Assembly: GCA_017540385.1 (NCBI GenBank)
Contig: JAFYBD010000289.1
Location: 1 to 8,216, forward strand
Length of the DNA stretch: 8,216 bases
Source: Lentisphaeria bacterium
GTDB taxonomy: Bacteria; Verrucomicrobiota; Lentisphaeria; Victivallales; UBA1829
Direction of reading: 5' to 3'
The translations under genes and the position numbers were made by a program. The notes beneath the pieces were generated by a model that saw only the letters and a program-made list of their open reading frames with translations, made no database searches and was not told where the DNA came from. Every line of letters begins with the position of its first letter. The first letter of the stretch is position 1. Shown here one piece after another: positions 1 through 8,216 of this stretch.

Positions 1-460
1 GCCGAGCTGAAGCATCACGAGCATCCAGACCATCGGCCCGGACAAGCTGAACCAGCTCCGCACGGTGCGTTACCTGAAGAGCGCCGAGGGCGTCCGCGAA
101 CACATGCGCGTGCTTGCCCGCGAACTCCGCCCGAAATTCGATCTCGTGCTCGGCACGCTCGAACGCGAGCTCGGCGGGTCCGGCCTGGCCTCCTGGATGG
201 CCCCGAAGGGCGGATATTTCATCTCCCTCGACACCATCCCCGGCTGTGCGAAGGCCGTGATCGATCTCGCCCGCGAGGCTGGCGTGAAGCTCACCGGACC
301 CGGCGCGGCGTTCCCGCTGCACCACGATCCGCAGGACCGCAACATCCGTCTCGCGCCGTCGTATCCTCCGCTGGACGAACTGAAGACCGCCATCGAGCTC
401 TTCTGCATTTGCGTGAAGCTCGCAGGCGTGCGCAGGCTCCTGGCCGGAAAAACCGCCTGA
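1..460 (+). CDS. PLP-dependent aminotransferase, type Ic aspartate aminotransferase-like, C-terminal part
   Basis: This is the C-terminal end of a fold-type I, PLP-dependent aminotransferase. It resembles the Corynebacterium-type aspartate aminotransferase family (PF12897 as I remember it), which exchanges amino groups between aspartate and 2-oxoglutarate. Seen: the stretch QTIGPDKLNQLR (codons 26-61), KGGYFISLDT near 206-235, and NIRLAP near 341-358, whose arginine (347-349) matches the residue that binds the substrate carboxylate. The PLP lysine lies upstream of the window. The frame of the conserved part is open only from 11, because a TGA sits at 8-10. The first bases read in frame 1 give AELKH, which also fits the family, so one base may be gained or lost between about 13 and 20. 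GTG at 65 is the first usable start codon, but family-like sequence before it shows it is not the true start. The methyltransferase gene follows after 26 nt, suggesting co-transcription. Family call good; exact substrate uncertain. Confidence 0.82.
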
Positions 461-486
461 GCGGCGTCTTCCTCATCCCTCCGACC

Positions 487-1362
487 ATGCGGCACGACGA
501 ACTGCTCACCAGCCTCAAGAACCCGAAGGTCAAGTACGCCGTCTCTCTCCGCGAACGCCGCGAACGAGATTCCCGCGGCGTGACCATCCTCGAGGGCTAC
601 CGCGAGCTCTTCCGCGCCAACGCCATCGGCCTGCCGTTCCACGAAGTCTTCTACTGTCCCGAGCTCTTCCTCGGCGAGAACGAGGACGCGCTGCTCGATT
701 CCCTCGCGGCCCGGGGCGCTTCGCTCTACCGCTGCAGCGAGGACGTCCTCCGCAAGCTCGCCTACCGCGACCGCCCCGAGGGGCTGATCGCCGTCATCGA
801 AGTCCGCCGGAAGACCCTGGCGGACATCCCGAAGGTCCCCAACGGCCTGTATCTCGTAGCCGAGACCATCGAGAAACCCGGCAACCTCGGCTCCATGCTC
901 CGCAGCGCGGACGCCGTCGGCGCCACCGCCATGATCGTCTGCAACAAGCAGACGGACTTCTACAATCCGAACGTCATCCGCGCCAGCACCGGCGCGATCT
1001 TCTCCGTCCCGCTCGCCGAGGCCACTTCCGAGGAATGTCTCGCCTGGCTCCGTTCGTTCGGCATCCGCACCCTCGCCGCCACGCCCCACACCACGCGCAA
1101 TTTCACGGACGCGGACATGGCGCACGGCGTGGCCGTGGTCGTCGGGGCGGAACAGTTCGGCCTCACGCCGTTCTGGATGGACTCCGCCGACGAAAAGGTC
1201 GTGATCCCGATGCTCGGGCTCATGGACTCGCTGAACGTCGCCACGGCGGCCACGATCCTGCTCTACGAGGCGGCGCGCCAGCGCGGCTGGAAGGCGTCCT
1301 CCGCCATCGACTATCACCTGGAGCAGTTCCCCGGCGGCGACACCGGACTGGCGCTCCGCTGA
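487..1362 (+). CDS. TrmH/SpoU-family RNA 2'-O-ribose methyltransferase
   Basis: This 291-residue protein is a SAM-dependent RNA methyltransferase of the SPOUT (TrmH/SpoU) class, which methylates a ribose 2'-OH in rRNA or tRNA; the target nucleotide cannot be read from the sequence. Residues 1-115 resemble the substrate-binding N-terminal domain of RlmB/TsnR-like enzymes, and 120-265 form the knotted catalytic domain. All three SpoU motifs are visible: motif 1 EKPGNLGSMLRSADAVGA (129-146, with N133 and R139), motif 2 VVGAEQFGL (218-226, with E222), and motif 3 IPMLGLMDSLNVATAA (240-255, with S248-L-N250). A TTG at 409 would extend the frame upstream, but it overlaps the aminotransferase and adds a basic, low-quality stretch, so ATG 487 is preferred. 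That start has no clear Shine-Dalgarno; the short gap to the upstream gene suggests translation within one transcript. The last 20 residues are a poorly conserved tail. Family call is secure. Confidence 0.93.
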   Translation: MRHDELLTSLKNPKVKYAVSLRERRERDSRGVTILEGYRELFRANAIGLPFHEVFYCPELFLGENEDALLDSLAARGASLYRCSEDVLRKLAYRDRPEGLIAVIEVRRKTLADIPKVPNGLYLVAETIEKPGNLGSMLRSADAVGATAMIVCNKQTDFYNPNVIRASTGAIFSVPLAEATSEECLAWLRSFGIRTLAATPHTTRNFTDADMAHGVAVVVGAEQFGLTPFWMDSADEKVVIPMLGLMDSLNVATAATILLYEAARQRGWKASSAIDYHLEQFPGGDTGLALR

Positions 1363-1439
1363 CGCTCCGGTCCCCTCGTTTTCCGGCCCCGTTTCTCCCC
1401 CGGCCGAACTCACGACGAAGCTTTTTTCCGGTTTCCCTC

Positions 1440-1468
1440 TTGAAAATCCGGCGCATTGGCAGTACATT
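1440..1468 (+). promoter_or_regulatory. Candidate sigma-70-type promoter of the sigma factor gene
   Basis: TTGAAA at 1440-1445 (5 of 6 to the -35 consensus) is followed by exactly 17 bases and then TACATT at 1463-1468 (4 of 6 to the -10 consensus). It lies in the 165-nt gap between the methyltransferase stop and the sigma factor ATG at 1528, and would give a leader of roughly 50 nt. An overlapping CATTAT at 1465-1470 is an alternative -10 with a longer spacer. The call rests on motif and position only. Confidence 0.5.
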
Positions 1469-1527
1469 ATTGCGAAACGGTGCGGAGTTCGTGCCGTCAT
1501 TCGTAAACGGAGCGCGATCGATCCATC

Positions 1528-2973
1528 ATGGCCACCCGAAAACAATCCCGGAATCAGCAAGTCCGGAAAACGCCGACCCCGGCCGTCCCCGACCCGGGCA
1601 ATGCGCGCACCGACGACGTCCCCGCCGCGTTCGATCCGGTCTCCGATCCCGATCCCGGACTCGCGCCCGATGCGATGGAGCAGTATTTCGCGAAGATGTA
1701 CCGCGCCGAATGTACCCCGTTGTCACCCGACGAGGCCGAAAGCGTCTGGCAGGCCGTCGACGAGGCCGTGACCGGGCTCCGCACCCTGCTCGCGCGGTTT
1801 GTCTTCGTCCTGGAGGAACACGAACACCTCGCCGAGGCGTGCACCAACCCGGAGGCCATCACGTCGCTCTTCGTGGAGTCCATGCTGCCGCGTCAGTCCG
1901 GCGGCAAGGCCGCCGCATTGCTGCCCGCCCTCGCGGAGTGGAAGTCCGAGCTCGCGGAGTTCCGCGCCGGTCTGACCGAATTCTATGCCGGGCCGAAGTC
2001 CGCCGACCGCCGCGCCTGCGAGAAGATGTGGCAGCAGTCGATTTCGCTCCTCATGCGCTACCCCGCGTCGACCCTGAAGGTCCTGGAGTGGTACCACGTC
2101 GTCTCGTCCTGCTGCTCGAATCCGACGCCGGGTTCGGCGGGCCTCCTCTCTTCTCGCCTGATGCCCGACAGCGCGCTCTGCATGGAGACGTTCCGCGCGA
2201 TGAAGACGCATTTCGACCGACTGGAGAACCTCCGCCAGCGGATTCTGTATTCGCACCTGCGGCTGGTCATCAGCATCGCCAGCCAGAACTGCCCCCAGTC
2301 GCAGCAGTTGATCGACGTGATCCAGGAGGGCAACATCGGTCTCGTGAAAGCGCTCGACCGGTTCGATTACAAGCTCGGGCACAAGTTCTCCACCTACGCC
2401 ACCTGGTGGATTCGGCACGAGGTCATGAAGGCCGTCGCCCGGCAGTTCCGCGTGATCCGCATCCCCGGCCACATGATCGCCACCATCTCCCGCATCAACC
2501 GCGCCGAACAGATGTTCGTGAAACGCTTCGGCGTGGAGCCCACCGTGGACGACCTCGCGCGCGAACTCGACATGCCGAAGGCGCGCATCCACGCCATCCG
2601 GCAGATGGCACGCCAGCAGATTTCGCTGCAGGCCCCGCTGCGGCCCGGTTCCCCCGACGATTCCGACCTCACCCAGGAGGACCGCCTCGCATCCATCTCC
2701 GACAACGGCGATTTCGACCCGGAGAAACACCTCACGTTCCAGTTCCTCCGCGACATCGTGCACCAGGCCGTCGGCGGCCTCTCCGAACGCGAGCAGAAGT
2801 ATCTGAACATGCGCTTCGGGCTCGACGGCTGCGACCCGAAATCCATCCGCGAGATCGCCGCTGTCTTCAATCTCTCCCGCGAACGCATCCGCCAGATCGA
2901 AAACACCGTCTTCAAGAAAATCCGCCTGCGTTATCCCGAGCTCGCCTCCTGCTGGCAGGACCTGCTGGACTGA
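1528..2973 (+). CDS. RNA polymerase sigma-70 family factor (RpoD/group 2-like), divergent
   Basis: This 481-residue protein is a sigma factor that would bind core RNA polymerase and direct it to promoters. Residues 1-49 are a Pro/Asp-rich, probably disordered start without a recognisable region 1.1. Residues 50-80 resemble a degenerate region 1.2. About 150 mostly helical residues (81-230) with no clear match separate this from region 2 (about 233-316), which has LRLVISIA (244-251), DVIQEGNIGLVKALDRFDY (263-281) and KFSTYATWWIRH (286-297). Region 3 covers about 317-390. Region 4 (about 405-472) ends in a helix-turn-helix with LSRERIRQIE (449-458), identical to RpoD at the -35-contacting positions. 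In region 2.4 the residues matching E. coli Q437 and T440 are H297 and M300. The ATG has a GGAG 15 nt upstream, which is rather far. A secondary (group 2) factor is more likely than the housekeeping one, because of the divergent regions 1.2 and 2.4. Sigma-70 membership is certain; its regulon is unknown. Confidence 0.93.
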   Translation: MATRKQSRNQQVRKTPTPAVPDPGNARTDDVPAAFDPVSDPDPGLAPDAMEQYFAKMYRAECTPLSPDEAESVWQAVDEAVTGLRTLLARFVFVLEEHEHLAEACTNPEAITSLFVESMLPRQSGGKAAALLPALAEWKSELAEFRAGLTEFYAGPKSADRRACEKMWQQSISLLMRYPASTLKVLEWYHVVSSCCSNPTPGSAGLLSSRLMPDSALCMETFRAMKTHFDRLENLRQRILYSHLRLVISIASQNCPQSQQLIDVIQEGNIGLVKALDRFDYKLGHKFSTYATWWIRHEVMKAVARQFRVIRIPGHMIATISRINRAEQMFVKRFGVEPTVDDLARELDMPKARIHAIRQMARQQISLQAPLRPGSPDDSDLTQEDRLASISDNGDFDPEKHLTFQFLRDIVHQAVGGLSEREQKYLNMRFGLDGCDPKSIREIAAVFNLSRERIRQIENTVFKKIRLRYPELASCWQDLLD

Positions 2974-2993
2974 CGCGCCGGACCGCCCCTTTT

Positions 2994-3035
2994 CCGCAAA
3001 AGAAAACGGCGCCGGACCCGATGAGTCCGACGCCG
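2994..3035 (-). terminator. Intrinsic terminator of the MarR gene, in a convergent gap
   Basis: Bases 3007-3017 and 3025-3035 form an 11-bp stem around a 7-nt loop (3018-3024). The only imperfect pair, positions 3012 and 3030, is a G-U wobble in minus-strand RNA but an A/C mismatch in plus-strand RNA. On the minus strand the stem is followed directly by TTTTCTTTT (3006 back to 2998), a good U-rich tail. It lies 34 nt after the MarR stop. On the plus strand the tail is only loosely T-rich, so any action on the sigma factor transcript would be weaker. Confidence 0.85.
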
Positions 3036-3068
3036 GTGATTGTCTGGATTGTTGTCTGCGCGAAACGG

Positions 3069-3581
3069 TCAGATTTGCTCGTATTCGTCGTTTTCCTCCA
3101 CGATCTCGCCCTGTTTCCCGACCTCGGGACGGAGCGTCTCGACCATCTGCTCCAGCACCTCCATGAACGCCTCCTGCTTCTTCTCGTCGATGTTGTGGAA
3201 GAAGTGGTCCATGTAGTCCGTGAAGTAGTTGTCGTGACGGCGTTTCAGCGCCACGCCCTGGCGCGTGAGCGAGATGTAGACTGCGCGGCGGTCGACCTTC
3301 GACTGCACGCGGCGGACGATCCCGTCCTCCACGAGCGCGTCGATCGTCTGGGAGACCGCGCCGGGGGTGAGTCCGAAGACCCCGGCGATGTCCTTCAGCA
3401 TCGGGGGTTGGTCCATGTTTGCGAAAAGATAACTGATGACGCGGATCTTGCCGAGCGTTATCTTCTTGTTGTTCAGCATGTTTCCTGGCGCGCCCAGGAC
3501 GCGCAGCAAGTCTGTGATCTGAAAGAGAAGTTCCCAGGACATCTGGGGTGTGCGCTTGGAGGTTGCGGGGGTGCCTGCCAT
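3069..3581 (-). CDS. MarR-family winged-helix transcriptional regulator
   Basis: This 170-residue protein is a dimeric DNA-binding regulator of the MarR type, which usually represses nearby genes or itself and is often released by a small ligand. Seen: a helical N-terminal part (about 15-56), a helix-turn-helix at about 61-90 (LKDIAGVFGLTPGAVSQTID, residues 62-81), a wing with the family's DRR signature at D97-R98-R99, then C-terminal dimerisation helices (about 105-150). The length is slightly above the usual 140-160 because of an acidic tail (159-168). The ATG has AGGAG 12 nt upstream, a somewhat long spacing. A TATAAT promoter and a TTATA-N8-TATAA palindrome lie upstream, suggesting autoregulation. 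No divergent or co-directional gene closely adjoins it, so the context gives no target. A ligand cannot be inferred. Confidence 0.92.
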   Translation of the reverse strand: MAGTPATSKRTPQMSWELLFQITDLLRVLGAPGNMLNNKKITLGKIRVISYLFANMDQPPMLKDIAGVFGLTPGAVSQTIDALVEDGIVRRVQSKVDRRAVYISLTRQGVALKRRHDNYFTDYMDHFFHNIDEKKQEAFMEVLEQMVETLRPEVGKQGEIVEENDEYEQI

Positions 3582-3593
3582 GACGTTTTGGTT

Positions 3594-3598
3594 CTCCT
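3594..3598 (-). promoter_or_regulatory. Shine-Dalgarno of the MarR gene
   Basis: CTCCT on the plus strand reads AGGAG on the minus strand, 12 nt before the ATG at 3581. The spacing is longer than ideal, but no better start with its own site is seen; the next Met (residue 14) is just before the first predicted helix. Confidence 0.55.
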
Positions 3599-3637
3599 GA
3601 CCGGTTGAAGTTTGTCGTGATGATTTGATTGGAAAAG

Positions 3638-3655
3638 TTATATATTATATTATAA
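3638..3655. promoter_or_regulatory. Candidate MarR operator (TTATA-N8-TATAA)
   Basis: Two 5-bp arms, TTATA (3638-3642) and TATAA (3651-3655), form an inverted repeat across the -10 region of the MarR promoter. The size and AT-rich, imperfect symmetry are typical of MarR-family operators, and the position would allow self-repression. AT-rich DNA makes such palindromes easily by chance, so this is only suggestive. Confidence 0.35.
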
Positions 3656-3676
3656 TGCAGGAACGGGAAAAAGCAA
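3649..3676 (-). promoter_or_regulatory. Candidate promoter of the MarR gene
   Basis: Read on the minus strand, TTGCTT (3676 to 3671) is followed by 16 bases and a perfect TATAAT (3654 to 3649). A second TATAAT overlaps it by one base at 3649-3644, but with a 21-base spacer. Transcription would begin near 3642, leaving a leader of about 60 nt before the MarR ATG at 3581. The perfect -10 and near-optimal spacing make this the best promoter seen in the window. Confidence 0.6.
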
Positions 3677-3716
3677 GCTGGAAACCGGGAAAAAACATCA
3701 AAAAAAGGAGTTTTCC

Positions 3717-3842
3717 TTGAAAATACAGCTTTTTCCTCAGGTTCTCCAAAACGCCTTCCCGGGAAAGGTTCCAGTTGTGAAAAACGATCAGAAAGTTGTT
3801 GCAATCAAGCGGATTGATATCGAATATGCTTTTTCGAAATAG
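3717..3842 (+). CDS. Possible small ORF, 41 residues, unknown
   Basis: This is a weak candidate. A TTG at 3717 follows AGGAG (3706-3710) at an ideal 6-nt spacing and opens 41 codons ending at TAG 3840-3842. The product would be basic, with a C-terminal part reading VVAIKRIDIEYAFSK. The frame is in fact open back to 3624, without another useful start, so length alone says little. There is no recognised family, signal peptide or membrane segment. It lies in AT-rich DNA, where chance ORFs and AGGAG-like strings are common, and no plus-strand promoter is obvious. Real only if conserved in relatives or shown to be translated. Confidence 0.15.
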   Translation: MKIQLFPQVLQNAFPGKVPVVKNDQKVVAIKRIDIEYAFSK

Positions 3843-3843
3843 C

Positions 3844-3868
3844 TGTATCAATGAACCATTTAGATACA
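3844..3868. repeat. Inverted repeat / hairpin in the AT-rich gap
   Basis: Arms TGTATC (3844-3849) and GATACA (3863-3868) enclose an inner pair AATG (3850-3853) and CATT (3857-3860). This gives a 10-bp stem with a 3-nt loop and a 2-nt bulge (3861-3862). It is not followed by a clean U-run on either strand, so it is not an obvious terminator; it could be a protein-binding site or chance. Confidence 0.4.
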
Positions 3869-3929
3869 AATATTGATTTTTGTTGTAAATTCTATTTTGC
3901 TTTAATAATAGTTCAGCCGATTCAACCGT

Positions 3930-3944
3930 TCATTGTTCCAATGA
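3930..3944. repeat. Small inverted repeat downstream of alr
   Basis: TCATTG (3930-3935) and CAATGA (3939-3944) form a 6-bp stem with a 3-nt loop. Its left arm lies within GTTCATTG (3928-3935), the exact reverse complement of CAATGAAC (3849-3856) in the hairpin 70 nt away. No poly-U tail follows on the minus strand, so a role as alr terminator is not supported. Confidence 0.35.
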
Positions 3945-4028
3945 CTGCACGGAGCCGCGACGCGCGGAAAAGGACGGCGTCGGAAACGGTGAAAGAAAGA
4001 GGGGTGCGACCGGTTCGTTGACCCGGGA

Positions 4029-5144
4029 TCAATGGAACACGTAGCGGCGTTCCATGCGTCCTCCGAACGAGCAGAGGATGTCGTAGACGTGCGTGCCCTT
4101 GAGCTTCGCCCATTCTTCGGGCGAGACGGTCTCGCCGGTGTCCGTGCCGATGAGCGTGACGATCTCGCCCTGGTAGGGGAGTTCGCCCCCGAGCGGCGCG
4201 AGGGAGACCATCGTGTAATCCATGCAGACGCGCCCGAGGACGGGGCATCTGCGGCCGCGGATGAGGAATTCCGCGTGGTTGGAGAGCTGGAGCGGGAGCC
4301 CGTCGGCATACCCGGCGGAGACGAGCGCGATGTCGGTGTCTTCGGGCAGGGTGCAGGTACATTCGTAGCCGACGTTGTGGCCCTTCGGGAGCCTGCGGAC
4401 GGCGATCACGTGCGAATAGCAGTGGACCACGGGTTCGAGATGGGCGGCGAGCTTCGGATCGGGGGAGAACCCGTAGAGCGAGATGCCCGCGCGGGCGCAG
4501 TTGTAGGGCGGCTTGACGGATTCCGGCAGACAGCCGATGGCGTCGCTGTTCGCGAAGTGGACATTCGGGATCATGATATGGCGTTCGGCCACGGCGTTCA
4601 GGACGGACCGGAAGAGCCGGAGCTGTTCCTGCGTCATGGGGTGGTCGACGCGGTATCCGACCGGGAAATGCGAGAAGATGTCGGTGCAGCGGAGGTTCGG
4701 CAGGGCGGCGATCTTCGCGATGGCGTCCGGGGCCTCGTCGGGGAGGAGTCCCAGGCGGCCCATGCCGGTGTCGAGCTTGACCATCACATCGAGGGTGCGG
4801 CGCTGACGGACCGCCTCGGCGCTGAGCATTTCGGCCACTTCGAGCGACGGCACGCTGGGAACCATGCCGAAATGGACCACGTCCGCGACCTCGGTGTTCA
4901 GGAGCGCGCCGAGCAGGCGGACGTTTTTGCCGTAGGAGATGATCTCGAGGGCTTCCGCCGGAGTGGCCACGCAGAACGTCGGCGCGTAGTCGCAGAGCGT
5001 CCGGGCCACCGCACCGGCGCCCAGGTTGTAGGCGTCGGCTTTGATGACCGGGAAGAGCGCCGCGGGCGAGATCGAACGCGCCAGCGTGCGGTAGTTTCGC
5101 CGCAGCGCGCCGAGGTCGATCTCAAGCCAGATTCTGTCGGGCAT
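4029..5144 (-). CDS. alr: Alanine racemase
   Basis: This 371-residue PLP enzyme interconverts L- and D-alanine in the cytoplasm and supplies D-alanine for peptidoglycan. The fold is an N-terminal TIM barrel (to about 235) plus a C-terminal beta domain. Seen: the PLP lysine in PVIKADAY (K35), KLDTGMGRLG (123-132, with K123 and R130), R218 in CARAGISLYG, which matches the arginine contacting the PLP ring nitrogen, the second catalytic base Y260 in NVGYECTCT, GYADG (278-282), and GRVCMD (304-309). The length is typical for the family and all key residues are present, so it should be active. One variation is YNLGA where many homologues have YGHGA. The start ATG at 5144 has AAAGGA 11 nt upstream. 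carB ends 23 nt before it on the same strand, so the two are probably co-transcribed. Function is secure. Confidence 0.96.
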   Translation of the reverse strand: MPDRIWLEIDLGALRRNYRTLARSISPAALFPVIKADAYNLGAGAVARTLCDYAPTFCVATPAEALEIISYGKNVRLLGALLNTEVADVVHFGMVPSVPSLEVAEMLSAEAVRQRRTLDVMVKLDTGMGRLGLLPDEAPDAIAKIAALPNLRCTDIFSHFPVGYRVDHPMTQEQLRLFRSVLNAVAERHIMIPNVHFANSDAIGCLPESVKPPYNCARAGISLYGFSPDPKLAAHLEPVVHCYSHVIAVRRLPKGHNVGYECTCTLPEDTDIALVSAGYADGLPLQLSNHAEFLIRGRRCPVLGRVCMDYTMVSLAPLGGELPYQGEIVTLIGTDTGETVSPEEWAKLKGTHVYDILCSFGGRMERRYVFH

Positions 5145-5155
5145 GGTCCGGGGAA

Positions 5156-5161
5156 TCCTTT
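5156..5161 (-). promoter_or_regulatory. Shine-Dalgarno of alr in the carB-alr gap
   Basis: TCCTTT on the plus strand reads AAAGGA on the minus strand, 11 nt before the alr ATG at 5144 and inside the 23-nt gap after carB. The gap is too short for an obvious promoter, which supports translation of alr from a carB-alr message. Confidence 0.6.
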
Positions 5162-5167
5162 CTCAGC

Positions 5168-8216
<3,049 letters not shown>

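Larger units (their letters stand above)
3680..4028. other. AT-rich intergenic region without a recognised gene
   Basis: This stretch between the end of alr and the MarR promoter holds no protein I recognise. Up to about 3930 it is visibly AT-rich against GC-rich neighbours; from 3950 the composition returns to that of the flanks. It contains a perfect TTCCCGGGAA palindrome (3756-3765), a hairpin with TGTATC/GATACA arms (3844-3868), a TCATTG/CAATGA hairpin (3930-3944), and copies of CGGGAAA. A 41-codon plus-strand frame from TTG 3717 has a Shine-Dalgarno-like AGGAG in front. A 74-codon minus-strand frame (3645-3869, TTG start) overlaps the MarR promoter and looks like chance. No convincing alr terminator is seen here. 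Confidence 0.6.

Noticed and set aside
409..486. Upstream TTG start extending the methyltransferase by 26 residues
   Set aside because: It overlaps the aminotransferase gene and adds a basic stretch not expected in the family; ATG 487 fits the usual N-terminus.
70..1560. Minus-strand open frame of 496 codons at the left end
   Set aside because: It is antisense to the aminotransferase and methyltransferase genes, whose families and motifs are clear.
1035..3608. Very long plus-strand open frame (857 codons) across the methyltransferase, sigma and MarR genes
   Set aside because: It is a shadow in another frame of GC-rich coding DNA. It is Arg/His/Pro-rich, matches no family, and overlaps three well-supported genes.
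1723..3804. Long minus-strand open frame opposite the sigma gene
   Set aside because: It runs antisense to a clear sigma-70 protein and through the MarR gene in a wrong frame; composition is typical of a shadow frame.
3645..3869. 74-codon minus-strand frame in the AT-rich gap, starting with TTG
   Set aside because: It ends within the MarR promoter region, has no clear ribosome binding site and looks like chance; no motif beyond hydrophobic residues.
3962..4028. Possible alr terminator (CCGG(G)T/ACCGG stem, or CGACGC/GCGTCG stem)
   Set aside because: Stems are short or bulged and neither is directly followed by a U-run on the minus strand.

Overview
This is an ordinary-looking, GC-rich bacterial chromosome segment with short intergenic gaps and operon-like gene pairs. 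The protein families (CarB, Alr, a sigma-70 family factor, a TrmH/SpoU methyltransferase, a type Ic-like aspartate aminotransferase) establish a bacterium. The divergent sigma factor and the overall style would fit an uncultured PVC-group lineage such as Lentisphaerota or Verrucomicrobiota, but that is a weak guess from memory, not a result.

Left part, plus strand: the 3' end of a PLP-dependent aminotransferase (1-460) is followed after 26 nt by a TrmH-family RNA 2'-O-methyltransferase (487-1362). A 165-nt gap holds a good sigma-70-type promoter candidate, then a 481-residue sigma-70 family factor (1528-2973). Middle, minus strand: a MarR-family regulator (3069-3581) converges on the sigma gene, and a strong hairpin with a U-rich tail between the two is best read as the MarR terminator. 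Upstream of the MarR gene is its likely promoter and a visibly AT-rich, gene-poor stretch (about 3600-3930) containing several small inverted and direct repeats. Right part, minus strand: carB, the large subunit of carbamoyl phosphate synthetase (5168 to beyond the window end, missing about its first 50 residues), is followed after 23 nt by alr, alanine racemase (4029-5144). These two are probably co-transcribed from a promoter outside the window.

Functionally the window mixes central nitrogen metabolism (aminotransferase, carbamoyl phosphate for pyrimidines and arginine), cell-wall precursor supply (D-alanine), RNA modification and transcriptional control. I see no mobile element, CRISPR array, tRNA or rRNA, and no gene cluster that looks like a new system. 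The points most worth a second look are the altered -10-recognition residues of the sigma factor, the AT-rich intergenic region with its repeats and a possible 41-residue ORF, and an apparent reading-frame break in the aminotransferase at the left edge.
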